Shown here in pieces: positions 1 through 7,445 of a stretch of 64,000 nucleotides of DNA. Position numbers and translations under genes: made by a program. The stretch is from JBEIGE01 sp040382055 (GTDB taxonomy: Bacteria > Pseudomonadota > Gammaproteobacteria > Burkholderiales > Burkholderiaceae_C): NCBI GenBank assembly GCA_040382055.1, contig JBEIGE010000006.1:59085-123084 (forward strand), given 5' to 3'. The notes under the pieces were generated by a model. That model did not search any database, was not told the origin of the DNA, and saw nothing but the letters and a program-made list of their open reading frames with translations. Every line of letters begins with the position of its first letter. Position 1 is the stretch's first letter.

Positions 1-2
1 AA

Positions 3-65
3 GGCCAGGTTCAAACCTTGCAAGACCAGCTTGAAGCAATGCAGGAGGCACCTTTAGTGGTCTGA
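3..65 (+). CDS. 3' end of an unidentified protein (partial)
   Basis: Reading from base 3, 20 codons run to a TGA at 63-65 and encode a tail rich in Gln, Leu and Glu (QVQTLQDQLEAMQEA) that looks like the end of a coiled coil. The other two forward frames close as well, so the choice of frame rests on this protein-like composition. The gene begins outside the window and its function cannot be read from 20 residues. Confidence 0.45.
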   Translation, partial: GQVQTLQDQLEAMQEAPLVV

Positions 66-172
66 GGTGGTCGGGGTTCTTTGACCGAAGGCAGGCTTAG
101 GCCAGCAATTGCGGCAAAATACCTCACCCGACTGCGCCCCTTGCAGCCCAAAAAAACCAGAGGAGTACTGTC

Positions 173-1150
173 TTGAAATTTTTTACCCTTCGTCGTGGCT
201 TGCTCGGACTGGGGCTGCTCATGTCCGCCCTGACCCCGCTTTACGCGCAAACCACCTACCCGACCCGACCCGTCAAAATCATTGTGCCTTTTGCCACGGG
301 TGGCCCGGCTGACAACTACGCCCGGTTTATTGCACAGCGCCTGAGCGATGCCATGGGCCAGTCTTTTGTGATTGACAACAAGCCCGGTGCAGGCTCCATC
401 ATCGGAACCGATCTGGCAGCCAAGTCAGCGCCTGACGGCTATACCTTGCTCATGATGTCCAATACGCATACCGTCAATGAAACACTGATTTCCAACAAAC
501 CGTTTCAGCTGATGCGTGACTTTGTGGCTGTGGCACCCGTCAATTACTCGGACCTGGTGCTGGTGGCCAATCCGTCTGTGCCCGCCAACAACCTTAAAGA
601 CCTGCTCAAGCTGGCCAAGGAGCGCCCTGGCAAGCTGAACTATGCTTCCAGTGGCACCGGTACGCCCTACCACACGGCAGGTGAATTGTTCAAGAGCATG
701 TCCGGTGTTTATCTGGTTCACATTCCTTACAGGGGCAGTTCCGGCGCCCGCACCGACTTGATCGGCGGGCAGGTTGACCTTATGTTTGATGCGGTCACCA
801 CCATGACTGAACAAGTGCGGGCAGGTAAGGTCAAGGCCATTGCCACCACGGGTCGTTTGCGTTCGGAGGTAATGCCTGATGTACCTACTGTGAATGAATC
901 CGGCGTTCCGGGTTACGAGGCCAGCATCTGGCTCGGTCTGATGGCTCCCAAGGGAACGCCCAAGGCTATCGTCGATCGGCTTAACGAAGCCATTTCCAAA
1001 ATTGTCGGGCAAACCGAGGTCAAGCAACTCTGGAGCCGCCAGGGAGCTGTTCCCATGGTTATGACGCCGGAGGCGTTTGACAAATACACCCGTGACGACA
1101 TTGCACAATGGGCCCGCGTGATCAAAAGAGCCGGCATCACGGTTGATTAA
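173..1150 (+). CDS. Bug-family tripartite tricarboxylate transporter substrate-binding protein
   Basis: This is a periplasmic receptor of the TctC/Bug family, which captures carboxylates and related small molecules for tripartite tricarboxylate transporters. The start is a TTG preceded by a clear GAGGAG at about 161-166. Residues 1-25 form a signal peptide ending in YAQ. The mature protein opens with the family hallmark YPTRPVKIIVPFATGGPADN and carries the conserved PGAGSIIGTD and PDGYTLL segments. Length (325 aa) is typical. No TctA/TctB membrane genes are nearby, as is usual for the many orphan Bug receptors of Burkholderiales, so its ligand and transport partner cannot be inferred. A ModA-like gene follows after 15 bp and may be cotranscribed. 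Confidence 0.9.
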   Translation: MKFFTLRRGLLGLGLLMSALTPLYAQTTYPTRPVKIIVPFATGGPADNYARFIAQRLSDAMGQSFVIDNKPGAGSIIGTDLAAKSAPDGYTLLMMSNTHTVNETLISNKPFQLMRDFVAVAPVNYSDLVLVANPSVPANNLKDLLKLAKERPGKLNYASSGTGTPYHTAGELFKSMSGVYLVHIPYRGSSGARTDLIGGQVDLMFDAVTTMTEQVRAGKVKAIATTGRLRSEVMPDVPTVNESGVPGYEASIWLGLMAPKGTPKAIVDRLNEAISKIVGQTEVKQLWSRQGAVPMVMTPEAFDKYTRDDIAQWARVIKRAGITVD

Positions 1151-1165
1151 CCTTTTTAGAACCTC

Positions 1166-1861
1166 ATGAAATCCTTGCATGTATTGAGCGGCGGAGCTGC
1201 CCAAGCCCTTGTGAATCAAGTCAGTGAAAGCTTCCTTGCTCAAAGTGGGTGCGCCATTCATGGCACATTCAGCGCGGTTGGTGTCATGCGGGACAAGTTG
1301 GTCGCGGGGGAGGCCTGTGATGTTGTCATTTTGAGCCAGAGCCTGATTGACCAACTCACAGTCAGCGGGCATGTGGTTTCAGGCAGTGCAAGGTCATTGG
1401 GTGACGTCAAAACCGGAATTGCCATCAAGGCGGGTGAGGCTCAACCACCTGTGAGCAGTCCGGCCGAACTCAAGGCCGCTCTGCTGGCAGCCAGCTATGT
1501 TTATTTTCCTGATCCGGTCAAGGCGACCGCTGGTATTCACTTCTTCAATGTGCTTAAGCAACTGGGCATTGACACCGAACTGGCACCCCGCTTGCGCACT
1601 TACCCGAACGGTGCGACCGCCATGCAGGCGCTGGCACAAGCCAGCGAAGTTGGGGCGATCGGCTGCACCCAGGTTACAGAGATCAATTTCACCCCCGGGG
1701 TAGTCCTGATCGATGTGCTACCCAAGGAGTTTGAGCTGGCGACGCGCTACGTGGCCGCTGTCAGTTCCCAGGCCAAAGAGCCTGCTGCAGCAGATCAACT
1801 GATCAGTCTGTTAAGCAGCCCTGAGAACGCTGGCCTGAGGCAATCACTTGGCTTCGAGTAG
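1166..1861 (+). CDS. ModA-like substrate-binding-fold protein lacking a signal peptide
   Basis: The 231-residue product has the layout of the periplasmic molybdate-type binding proteins (type II fold): an N-terminal LHVLSGGAAQAL strand-turn, a DVVILSQSLIDQL segment, and a late GATAMQALAQASEVGAIGCT segment. However, it begins directly with the first beta strand and no hydrophobic leader is visible, nor is there a plausible upstream start, because the preceding Bug gene ends only 15 bp away. It therefore looks cytoplasmic. Such solitary, signal-less ModA-like proteins occur in Burkholderiales, often beside Bug receptors; their role is unknown. Molybdate binding should not be assumed. Confidence 0.75.
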   Translation: MKSLHVLSGGAAQALVNQVSESFLAQSGCAIHGTFSAVGVMRDKLVAGEACDVVILSQSLIDQLTVSGHVVSGSARSLGDVKTGIAIKAGEAQPPVSSPAELKAALLAASYVYFPDPVKATAGIHFFNVLKQLGIDTELAPRLRTYPNGATAMQALAQASEVGAIGCTQVTEINFTPGVVLIDVLPKEFELATRYVAAVSSQAKEPAAADQLISLLSSPENAGLRQSLGFE

Positions 1862-1865
1862 CCAG

Positions 1866-1889
1866 TAAACCCCGGGCAGACGGGGTTTA
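1866..1889. terminator. Candidate terminator hairpin between convergent genes
   Basis: TAAACCCC at 1866-1873 is the perfect complement of GGGGTTTA at 1882-1889, leaving an 8-nt loop. It lies 5 bp after the TAG of the ModA-like gene and about 50 bp past the stop of htpG, which converges from the other side. There is no good T tract on either strand, so it may act weakly in both directions. Confidence 0.5.
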
Positions 1890-1937
1890 TGGACCGATTT
1901 AGGGCATGCACTGCAGGGGTCAATGTCCCCCTTGTTT

Positions 1938-3926
1938 CTACACTAGCATGGCGTTGACGCGTTTCACATAGGCCGCTGGATCAGCCGGCATGCCGCCCTC
2001 GGCCAGCAGGGCCTGGTCAAAGAGAATGTGGGCGAGGTCGTGAAAATGCACTGAGCCATCCAGCTTTTTGACCAGGGCATGCTCGGCGTTGACCTCCAAC
2101 ACGGGCTTAACCTCGGGTGCCGACTGTCCGGCCTGCTTGAGCATGCGCGCCAGCTGCGTGCTCATGCCGTGATCCTGTACCACCAGGCAGGCTGGGCTGT
2201 CTACAAGGCGGCTGGTGACACGCACGTCCTCAGCCTTGTCTTTGAGCGCTTCCTTGAGCTTGGCTAGCAGGGGCTTGAAAGCCTCGGCGGCTTCTTCAGC
2301 GGCCTTTTTCTCGGCCTCGTCTTGCAATTTACCCAGATCAACGGCACCTTTGGCCACGCTTTGCAGGGGTGTGCCGTCAAATTCATGGACGTAGTTCAAA
2401 GCCCATTCGTCCACCCGGTCGGTCATCAGCAGCACTTCAATACCTTTTTTCTTGAATACCTCCAACTGTGGGCTGTTTTTGGCAGCGGCCGGGGTGTCTG
2501 CAGTGATGTAGTAAATGGCCTCCTGCCCGTCTTTCATGCGCGTCTTGTAGTCGGCAAAGCTCACACTGACCGTATCCGAGGTGCTCGAGGCAAAGCGCAG
2601 CAGCTTGGTCAGGCGATCCTTGTTACCGAAATCTTCGCCCAAGCCTTCCTTGAGCACGGCACCGAACTCAGCATAGAACCGGCTGTACTTGCCAGCGTTC
2701 TTTTCCGCATCAAGCTTGTCTTGGGCGCTCAGGACATCGGTGACCTCATTGGTCGTTGCGTCGGCAGCAGGGGCGATATCGTGCTTGGCCAGGTCCTCCA
2801 GCATCGAAAGAACCCGCTTGGTACAACCCTCGCGGATGGCTTTCACATCGCGACTTTCCTGCAGTAATTCCCGAGACACGTTAAGCGGTAAATCAGCAGA
2901 ATCCACCACGCCTTTGACAAAGCGCAAGTAGGTTGGCAGCAAGGCTTCTGCGTCATCCATGATGAAAACGCGCTTGACGTAGAGCTTCACACCGGCAGAC
3001 TTTTCACGGTTGTAAAGATCCATGGGCGCTTTGCTGGGAATGTAGAGCAGTTGTGTGTATTCGGTACTGCCCTCCACACGGTTGTGCGTGTGAGCCAGCG
3101 GGGCTTCAAAGTCATGGCTGATCTGTTTGTAGAAGTCGTCGTATTGGTCCTGGCTAATGTCTTTCTTGGCGCGCGCCCAGATGGCGTTGGCCTTGTTGAC
3201 AGTTTCCCATTCGCCAGTCTTGACCATGCCACCGGGCTGACGTCCCCCCTTTTCGTCAGACGGGTTGATCAATTCACCGTCTTTCCATTCTTCTTTCTCC
3301 ATCAAAATGGGCAAGCTGATGTGGTCGGAGTATTTGCTGATGATGCCCTTGACCTTCCAGGCCTGGGCATAGTCATATGCGTCCTCGCGCAGATGCAGGA
3401 TCACACTGGTGCCACGAGCGCTACGGCTGATGTTCTCCACATCAAAGTCTCCGGAGCCACCGCTGATCCAGCGCACGCCTTCGGTTTGCTTCAACCCGGC
3501 GCGGCGTGATTCCACGGTGATTTTGTCGGCCACGATAAAGCCGGAGTAAAAACCCACACCGAACTGACCGATCAGGTTGGAGTCTGCTTTCTGGTCACCG
3601 CTGAGCTTGCTGACAAAGTCCTTGGTGCCGCTTTTGGCGATCGTGCCGAGGTGATCAATGGCTTCCTGCGCACTCATGCCAATGCCGTTGTCGGTGATGG
3701 TGAGTGTCTTGGCATGCGCATCCAAGGTCACCTTCACTTTCAGCTCGGCGTCGTTTTCGTACAGGCTACCCTCGTTGATAGCCTCAAAACGCAGTTTGTC
3801 GCAGGCATCCGAAGCATTCGAGATCAATTCCCTAAGAAAAATTTCCTTGTTGGAGTACAAAGAATGGGTGACAAGGTGCAAAAGCTGGGCAACTTCGGCC
3901 TGAAATGAAAGGGTTTGCTTTGACAT
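1938..3926 (-). CDS. htpG: Molecular chaperone HtpG (Hsp90)
   Basis: HtpG is the bacterial Hsp90, an ATP-dependent cytoplasmic chaperone. The GHKL ATP-binding domain is intact: ELISNASDACDKLR (about 33-46), DNGIGM (79-84) and GQFGVGFYSGF (120-130). The middle domain includes the conserved SRELLQESRDV segment (about residue 350), followed by the C-terminal dimerisation domain ending in MLV. Length 662 aa is slightly above the E. coli protein. The start MSKQTLSFQAEVAQLL matches the family. No strong Shine-Dalgarno sequence is seen in the A/T-rich stretch just upstream. A sigma-32-type promoter lies 71-98 bp before the start codon, which fits heat-shock control. Confidence 0.97.
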   Translation of the reverse strand: MSKQTLSFQAEVAQLLHLVTHSLYSNKEIFLRELISNASDACDKLRFEAINEGSLYENDAELKVKVTLDAHAKTLTITDNGIGMSAQEAIDHLGTIAKSGTKDFVSKLSGDQKADSNLIGQFGVGFYSGFIVADKITVESRRAGLKQTEGVRWISGGSGDFDVENISRSARGTSVILHLREDAYDYAQAWKVKGIISKYSDHISLPILMEKEEWKDGELINPSDEKGGRQPGGMVKTGEWETVNKANAIWARAKKDISQDQYDDFYKQISHDFEAPLAHTHNRVEGSTEYTQLLYIPSKAPMDLYNREKSAGVKLYVKRVFIMDDAEALLPTYLRFVKGVVDSADLPLNVSRELLQESRDVKAIREGCTKRVLSMLEDLAKHDIAPAADATTNEVTDVLSAQDKLDAEKNAGKYSRFYAEFGAVLKEGLGEDFGNKDRLTKLLRFASSTSDTVSVSFADYKTRMKDGQEAIYYITADTPAAAKNSPQLEVFKKKGIEVLLMTDRVDEWALNYVHEFDGTPLQSVAKGAVDLGKLQDEAEKKAAEEAAEAFKPLLAKLKEALKDKAEDVRVTSRLVDSPACLVVQDHGMSTQLARMLKQAGQSAPEVKPVLEVNAEHALVKKLDGSVHFHDLAHILFDQALLAEGGMPADPAAYVKRVNAMLV

Positions 3927-3996
3927 GTGAAAACTTTTAGTTTTAAAGAAGGATATTGAAAAATAGACGCCCAGGCTGACACCCGGACAGCCCGCA

Positions 3997-4024
3997 ATTA
4001 TGGGCGAGTGGGCCGGATTTCAAG
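3997..4024 (-). promoter_or_regulatory. Sigma-32 (heat-shock) promoter of htpG
   Basis: On the minus strand the -35 element CTTGAAA (complement of 4018-4024) is followed after exactly 13 bp by CCCATAAT (complement of 3997-4004). This matches the RpoH consensus CTTGAAA-N(11-16)-CCCAT closely. A start point near 3990 would give a 5' leader of roughly 65 nt before htpG. Confidence 0.8.
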
Positions 4025-4174
4025 CTTGGGTTCAGGTAAAGTGCATTTCCCGTAGCGTTACCTTAGGTGTTACAGCAGTTCAAATTGGTCGAGGATAAAT
4101 CTGACGAAATCCAAAAGACCACAAGAGACCTGGCTTGCCGTAAGCTTCCAATTCATCTTCAACCAAGAGTTTTC

Positions 4175-5191
4175 ATGCGCATTGATATCACGCCATTTGT
4201 CCGAACTGCACGCCAAGCTTTGTGTGCCGTTTTTCTAACTGCCGTGACTTTTGCTGGTTTTGCCCAAGCCATTGTCGATCAGGCCTACGTTCTGGAGGCG
4301 CTAAAACGCGGCGTGCAAGTTTGGGATGTTCGAGACGCCCGTGAATTTGCGAAGGGCCATCTGCCTGGCGCACTCAACTTTGGTGATGCGGCTTCTATGC
4401 TGCGCGACCCCAATTCCGAAGACTTTATTGCCATTGAGCGGATTGAACAACTACTGGGCAACGCCGGGATCAACCCGGCCCGGGAGACCGTGATTTATGG
4501 CTCGCGAGGGACCTGGAATCCCTACTTTGGCCGTTACACCTTGCGTTTTTTTGGCGGTACGAAGGCCAGTGTTTTTCATGAAGGCATCGAGGGCTGGAGC
4601 GCTGCTGGTTTAACCGTTGAAACCACTGCATCCAAAGCTACGCCAGTCAAGCTCAAGCTTGCGCCAAGCGCCGGGGTGTCTGTCTCGACAACCGAAATGA
4701 TCTCGCGCCCCAAGTCGTCTGGCGTTCAGATCATCGATGCCCGAACACCCAAGGAATTTGCCGGTGAAGACATCCGCGCCCTGCGGGGTGGCCATATCCC
4801 AGGAGCCATCAATATTCCCTACGAACAAAACTGGAAAGACCCAGAGACCCTGGTCAAGTTCAACCTCAAACAGGTGGCCGATACAGCGGGCATGTCTCTG
4901 AAACCCACGTCCGACTTGAAAAACCTTTACGCCGGGCTGGACCCGGACAAAGAAACCGTGGTGTATTGCCAGTCTGGTGTGCGGGCTTCAGAAACCGCCG
5001 GTGTTCTGGAGCAACTCGGTTTCAAGAATGTGCGGATCTATGATTCTTCTTGGCTGGGCTACGGTAACAGGTTGGATGCTCCAGCCGCCAACGAGAGCGT
5101 CTTCAACGTAGGCGCGCTCAACTCTCGTATGGCAGCCTTGCAACAGCGGATTGACATCTTGGAGAAAGAACTGGCCGCCGCCAAAAAATAA
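4175..5191 (+). CDS. Exported two-domain rhodanese sulfurtransferase
   Basis: The product is a tandem rhodanese (thiosulfate/mercaptopyruvate sulfurtransferase family) with an N-terminal signal peptide (TARQALCAVFLTAVTFAGFAQA), so it should act in the periplasm. The open frame begins at a GTG at 4067, but the ATG at 4175, preceded by AAGAG, places the signal peptide at the N terminus and is preferred. The first rhodanese domain has DVRDAREFAKGHLPGA but lacks a cysteine in its active-site loop (IYGSRGTWNPYFGR), as is usual for the inactive domain. The second has DARTPKEF and the active loop VVYCQSGVRAS with the catalytic Cys. A short coiled coil (MAALQQRIDILEKELAAAKK) ends the protein, suggesting self-association. 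Confidence 0.88.
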   Translation: MRIDITPFVRTARQALCAVFLTAVTFAGFAQAIVDQAYVLEALKRGVQVWDVRDAREFAKGHLPGALNFGDAASMLRDPNSEDFIAIERIEQLLGNAGINPARETVIYGSRGTWNPYFGRYTLRFFGGTKASVFHEGIEGWSAAGLTVETTASKATPVKLKLAPSAGVSVSTTEMISRPKSSGVQIIDARTPKEFAGEDIRALRGGHIPGAINIPYEQNWKDPETLVKFNLKQVADTAGMSLKPTSDLKNLYAGLDPDKETVVYCQSGVRASETAGVLEQLGFKNVRIYDSSWLGYGNRLDAPAANESVFNVGALNSRMAALQQRIDILEKELAAAKK

Positions 5192-5192
5192 C

Positions 5193-5220
5193 TTCAAAAA
5201 TCTGAGCAGTTATTTTTGAA
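5193..5220. terminator. AT-rich hairpin between convergent genes
   Basis: TTCAAAAAT (5193-5201) and ATTTTTGAA (5212-5220) form a perfect 9-bp stem with a 10-nt loop immediately after the sulfurtransferase stop codon. The convergent gntR ends at 5274. The stem is weak, but its position supports a bidirectional terminator. Confidence 0.45.
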
Positions 5221-5273
5221 TGGCTGGCCTTGCGTGGTCTTTTATTGGTTGAAACGCTTTCCAGACAAGAATA

Positions 5274-6293
5274 CTAGGTGCTTTGCCGCTGAATCAAAGA
5301 CCAGCCCAGATCCAGACTGTTGGACTCGACTGTTTCGGATTTCATCAGTTGTAGCAGCATGGAAGCGGCCTTTTTGCCAATCTCGACCCGGGGGGTGCGT
5401 ATGGTGGTCAAAGGCGGCCACATCTGGTCGCTGCCGGAGAGATCATTAAAGCCTGCAATCGCTATTTTTTGCGGCACTGCAATGCCTAATCTGAGCGCAG
5501 CCAACAAGCCGCCCTGCGCCAGGTCATCGTTACAAAAAAAGATGGCATCCACATCGGGCTGAGCCGTCAGGTGCTGCGCCATCAACTGCCCACCCAGTGA
5601 CAGGGATGAAGGCTCCGGGCTCAGCCACTCCAGATGCGGTGCCGAAAGACCGGCTTGCGCCATGGCCCTGCGATACCCCTCCAATCGCTGCAACACTCTG
5701 GGGTCAAGCTGAGCAGCGGCGAAGGCGATTTTTTTACGTCCGCGGGACAGTAAATGCCGGGTCATGGCCTCCCCCGCATCTGCTTGGGAGAAACCCACGC
5801 AAAACGAAGACGGGTCATTCGAGGTCTCCATCAAGTGCACGCAAGGCACACCGCTGGCGGCGATCAACGCCTTGGCAGCATGGGTTCGGTCAAAGCCAGT
5901 CAGCAGCAGACCAGCAGGACGTTGGGCAAGGTAGCTGCGCAACAGAGACTCCTCCTCTAGTGGCCGGTAATGGGTAACGCCAATTAACATCTGGTAACCA
6001 GCCGGGTGCAGACTGTTGTGAACGGCCTCCAGCAAATCAACAAACAGGTTGTTTGACAGCAAGGGGACCAACACCGCCACAGTGTTGCTGCGCGCACTGG
6101 CCAAGGCCCGTGCTGCGGGGTCAGGGACGTACCCCAGTTCCAGCGCAGCCTGGGTGACCCGTGCTGACAAATCGGCCGCCACGCTGCGCTCACCTCGCAG
6201 CGCGCGCGAAGCGGTAATGCGGCTCACCCCGGCACGAGCAGCCACCTCGTCCAGGGTGATTCTTCCGCTTGAACGGCGTTTACGTTGGGTCAT
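5274..6293 (-). CDS. gntR: LacI-family regulator of gluconate utilisation (GntR type)
   Basis: This is a LacI/GalR repressor of 339 aa. The N-terminal helix-turn-helix and hinge helix are clear (ITLDEVAARAGVSRITASRA at 12-31, then LGYVPDPAARALASARSNTV), followed by a periplasmic-binding-protein-like sensor domain (VAVLVPLLSNNLFVDLLEAV through the GFNDLSGSDQMWPPLTTIRT segment). It is transcribed divergently from gluconokinase across a 125-bp interval holding two identical GATAGCGCTATC palindromes, the symmetry expected of LacI-family operators. The E. coli counterpart GntR is released from DNA by gluconate. Assignment to gluconate rests on the adjacent kinase and on sequence similarity. Confidence 0.88.
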   Translation of the reverse strand: MTQRKRRSSGRITLDEVAARAGVSRITASRALRGERSVAADLSARVTQAALELGYVPDPAARALASARSNTVAVLVPLLSNNLFVDLLEAVHNSLHPAGYQMLIGVTHYRPLEEESLLRSYLAQRPAGLLLTGFDRTHAAKALIAASGVPCVHLMETSNDPSSFCVGFSQADAGEAMTRHLLSRGRKKIAFAAAQLDPRVLQRLEGYRRAMAQAGLSAPHLEWLSPEPSSLSLGGQLMAQHLTAQPDVDAIFFCNDDLAQGGLLAALRLGIAVPQKIAIAGFNDLSGSDQMWPPLTTIRTPRVEIGKKAASMLLQLMKSETVESNSLDLGWSLIQRQST

Positions 6294-6313
6294 GAGTTCG
6301 GGTTTATCCTAGT

Positions 6314-6340
6314 TTGACAACGTGATTCGGACTATATGAT
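6314..6340 (+). promoter_or_regulatory. Candidate promoter of the gntK-TRAP operon
   Basis: A perfect -35 TTGACA (6314-6319) is followed by TATGAT (6335-6340) with a 15-bp gap; a shifted -10 at TGATAG gives 17 bp. The first GATAGCGCTATC operator starts inside the -10, so bound repressor would exclude RNA polymerase. Confidence 0.55.
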
Positions 6341-6349
6341 AGCGCTATC
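6338..6349. promoter_or_regulatory. GntR operator 1
   Basis: The 12-bp perfect palindrome GATAGCGCTATC has a central CpG-containing GCGC as is typical for LacI-family operators. It overlaps the presumed -10 of the gluconokinase promoter. The identical copy lies 64 bp downstream, centre to centre, about six helical turns, compatible with repression by looping. Confidence 0.8.
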
Positions 6350-6401
6350 CAATTTCCAAGAAACCTGCTTTTGTGGTGTTTCTTTTTTAAAGATCATTAA
6401 A

Positions 6402-6413
6402 GATAGCGCTATC
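6402..6413. promoter_or_regulatory. GntR operator 2
   Basis: Second perfect copy of GATAGCGCTATC, sharing a 15-base identical core (GATAGCGCTATCCAA) with operator 1. It ends 5 bp before the gluconokinase ATG and occupies the place where a ribosome-binding site would be expected; no Shine-Dalgarno sequence is visible there. Confidence 0.8.
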
Positions 6414-6418
6414 CAAAC

Positions 6419-6925
6419 ATGTCTTTCAAGCTTGTTTTCATGGGTGTTGCCGGCTGCGGCAAGTCCAGTCTGGCGGTTGAGGTGGCGCGAGTTGAGGGCT
6501 TGACGCTGATAGAGGGCGACGATTTTCATAGCGAAGTCAATCGAAACAAGATGCAAAGTGGTGTGGCGCTGACGGATGCTGACCGTGCAGATTGGCTCAT
6601 CGAGCTGGGGCAGCTACTCAAGAAACACAGCAATGGGGTGGCACTGACCTGCTCTGCCTTGAAGCAGGCTTACAGGAACACCCTGCGGGAAGCCTGCCCC
6701 GGGCTGCAATTTGTCTTTATGCGCATCAACCTGTCTGATGCTCAGGCCCGGGTGACAGCCCGTGCATCCACCCATTTCTTCTCAAGTAGCCTGGTACAAA
6801 GCCAATTTCATACCCTGGAGTCGCCCGAGAGCGAAGCTGGTGTGTTGTGTGTAAACGCCATGCGACCTTTGCCTGAATTAACCCACCAGGTCACCGATTG
6901 GTTGCACCACAAGGAGCTCGCATGA
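6419..6925 (+). CDS. gntK: Gluconokinase
   Basis: Cytoplasmic kinase converting D-gluconate to 6-phosphogluconate for the Entner-Doudoroff or pentose phosphate route (EC 2.7.1.12). The P-loop GVAGCGKS lies at residues 9-16, followed by the substrate segment EGDDFHSEVNRNKMQSG and by LTCSALKQAYRNTLRE, both diagnostic of GntK. The length of 168 aa is normal. Translation appears to begin without a Shine-Dalgarno site, right behind operator 2. The stop codon overlaps the ATG of the TRAP small permease (ATGA at 6922-6925), so the kinase and the transporter form one translationally coupled operon. Confidence 0.95.
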   Translation: MSFKLVFMGVAGCGKSSLAVEVARVEGLTLIEGDDFHSEVNRNKMQSGVALTDADRADWLIELGQLLKKHSNGVALTCSALKQAYRNTLREACPGLQFVFMRINLSDAQARVTARASTHFFSSSLVQSQFHTLESPESEAGVLCVNAMRPLPELTHQVTDWLHHKELA

Positions 6926-7443
6926 ACACGGCAGACGCACCAAACTCCCCAGCGCAACGCCTGCATTGGGCCCAGCGACTGACTCAGGGGGCCATGGCGC
7001 TTTCCCTCGGGGTCATGGCCGTTGCTGTTTTTGTCAATGTTGTATTGCGCTATGGATTCGGTAGCGGCATCGCCGCCAGTGAAGAGCTCTCCCGCCTGCT
7101 TTTTGTATGGATGGTTTTTCTGGGTGCAGCCAGTGCCTACCCCTTGGGGGAGCATATGGCGTTTACGTCCCTGGTCGGCTTGCTTAAACAGCGCCCGAAA
7201 CTGCTGCAGGCAGCCAGCGCTCTGATTCGTCTGCTGGTGATTGCCGCCTGCGTCATGTTGGCATGGGGTGCCTGGCAGCAGGTGGTGGTGGGCATGGGCA
7301 GTCGCTCAGTGGTGTTGGGCTACCCAAGCTATTTGCTGCCCTTGCCTGCATTTTTGTGTGCAACAGCTATTGCCCTGATGGCTATCTGGGAGTTGTTACG
7401 CAACGCCCGGCTGAACCTCGGTCATGGCGCTGAGGTGGAGTGA
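6922..7443 (+). CDS. dctQ: TRAP transporter small permease (DctQ)
   Basis: Four-helix small membrane subunit of a tripartite ATP-independent periplasmic transporter. The open frame begins at a TTG at 6898, but ATG 6922 has AAGGAGCTCGC just upstream and overlaps the gntK stop by 4 bp. Hydrophobic segments are visible around residues 23-43, 60-75, 97-117 and 133-152, and the DctQ-typical EELSRLLFVWMVFLGAA segment is present. It works with the DctM subunit immediately downstream (the two genes abut or overlap slightly). With gluconokinase in the same operon the substrate is probably gluconate or a related aldonate. Confidence 0.92.
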   Translation: MNTADAPNSPAQRLHWAQRLTQGAMALSLGVMAVAVFVNVVLRYGFGSGIAASEELSRLLFVWMVFLGAASAYPLGEHMAFTSLVGLLKQRPKLLQAASALIRLLVIAACVMLAWGAWQQVVVGMGSRSVVLGYPSYLLPLPAFLCATAIALMAIWELLRNARLNLGHGAEVE

Positions 7444-7445
7444 GC

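Noticed and set aside
425..1372. Long minus-strand open frame opposite the first Bug gene
   Set aside because: It is antisense to a clear Bug receptor and to the ModA-like gene, has no ribosome-binding site and no family resemblance. Similar long antisense frames in GC-rich genes were left out throughout.
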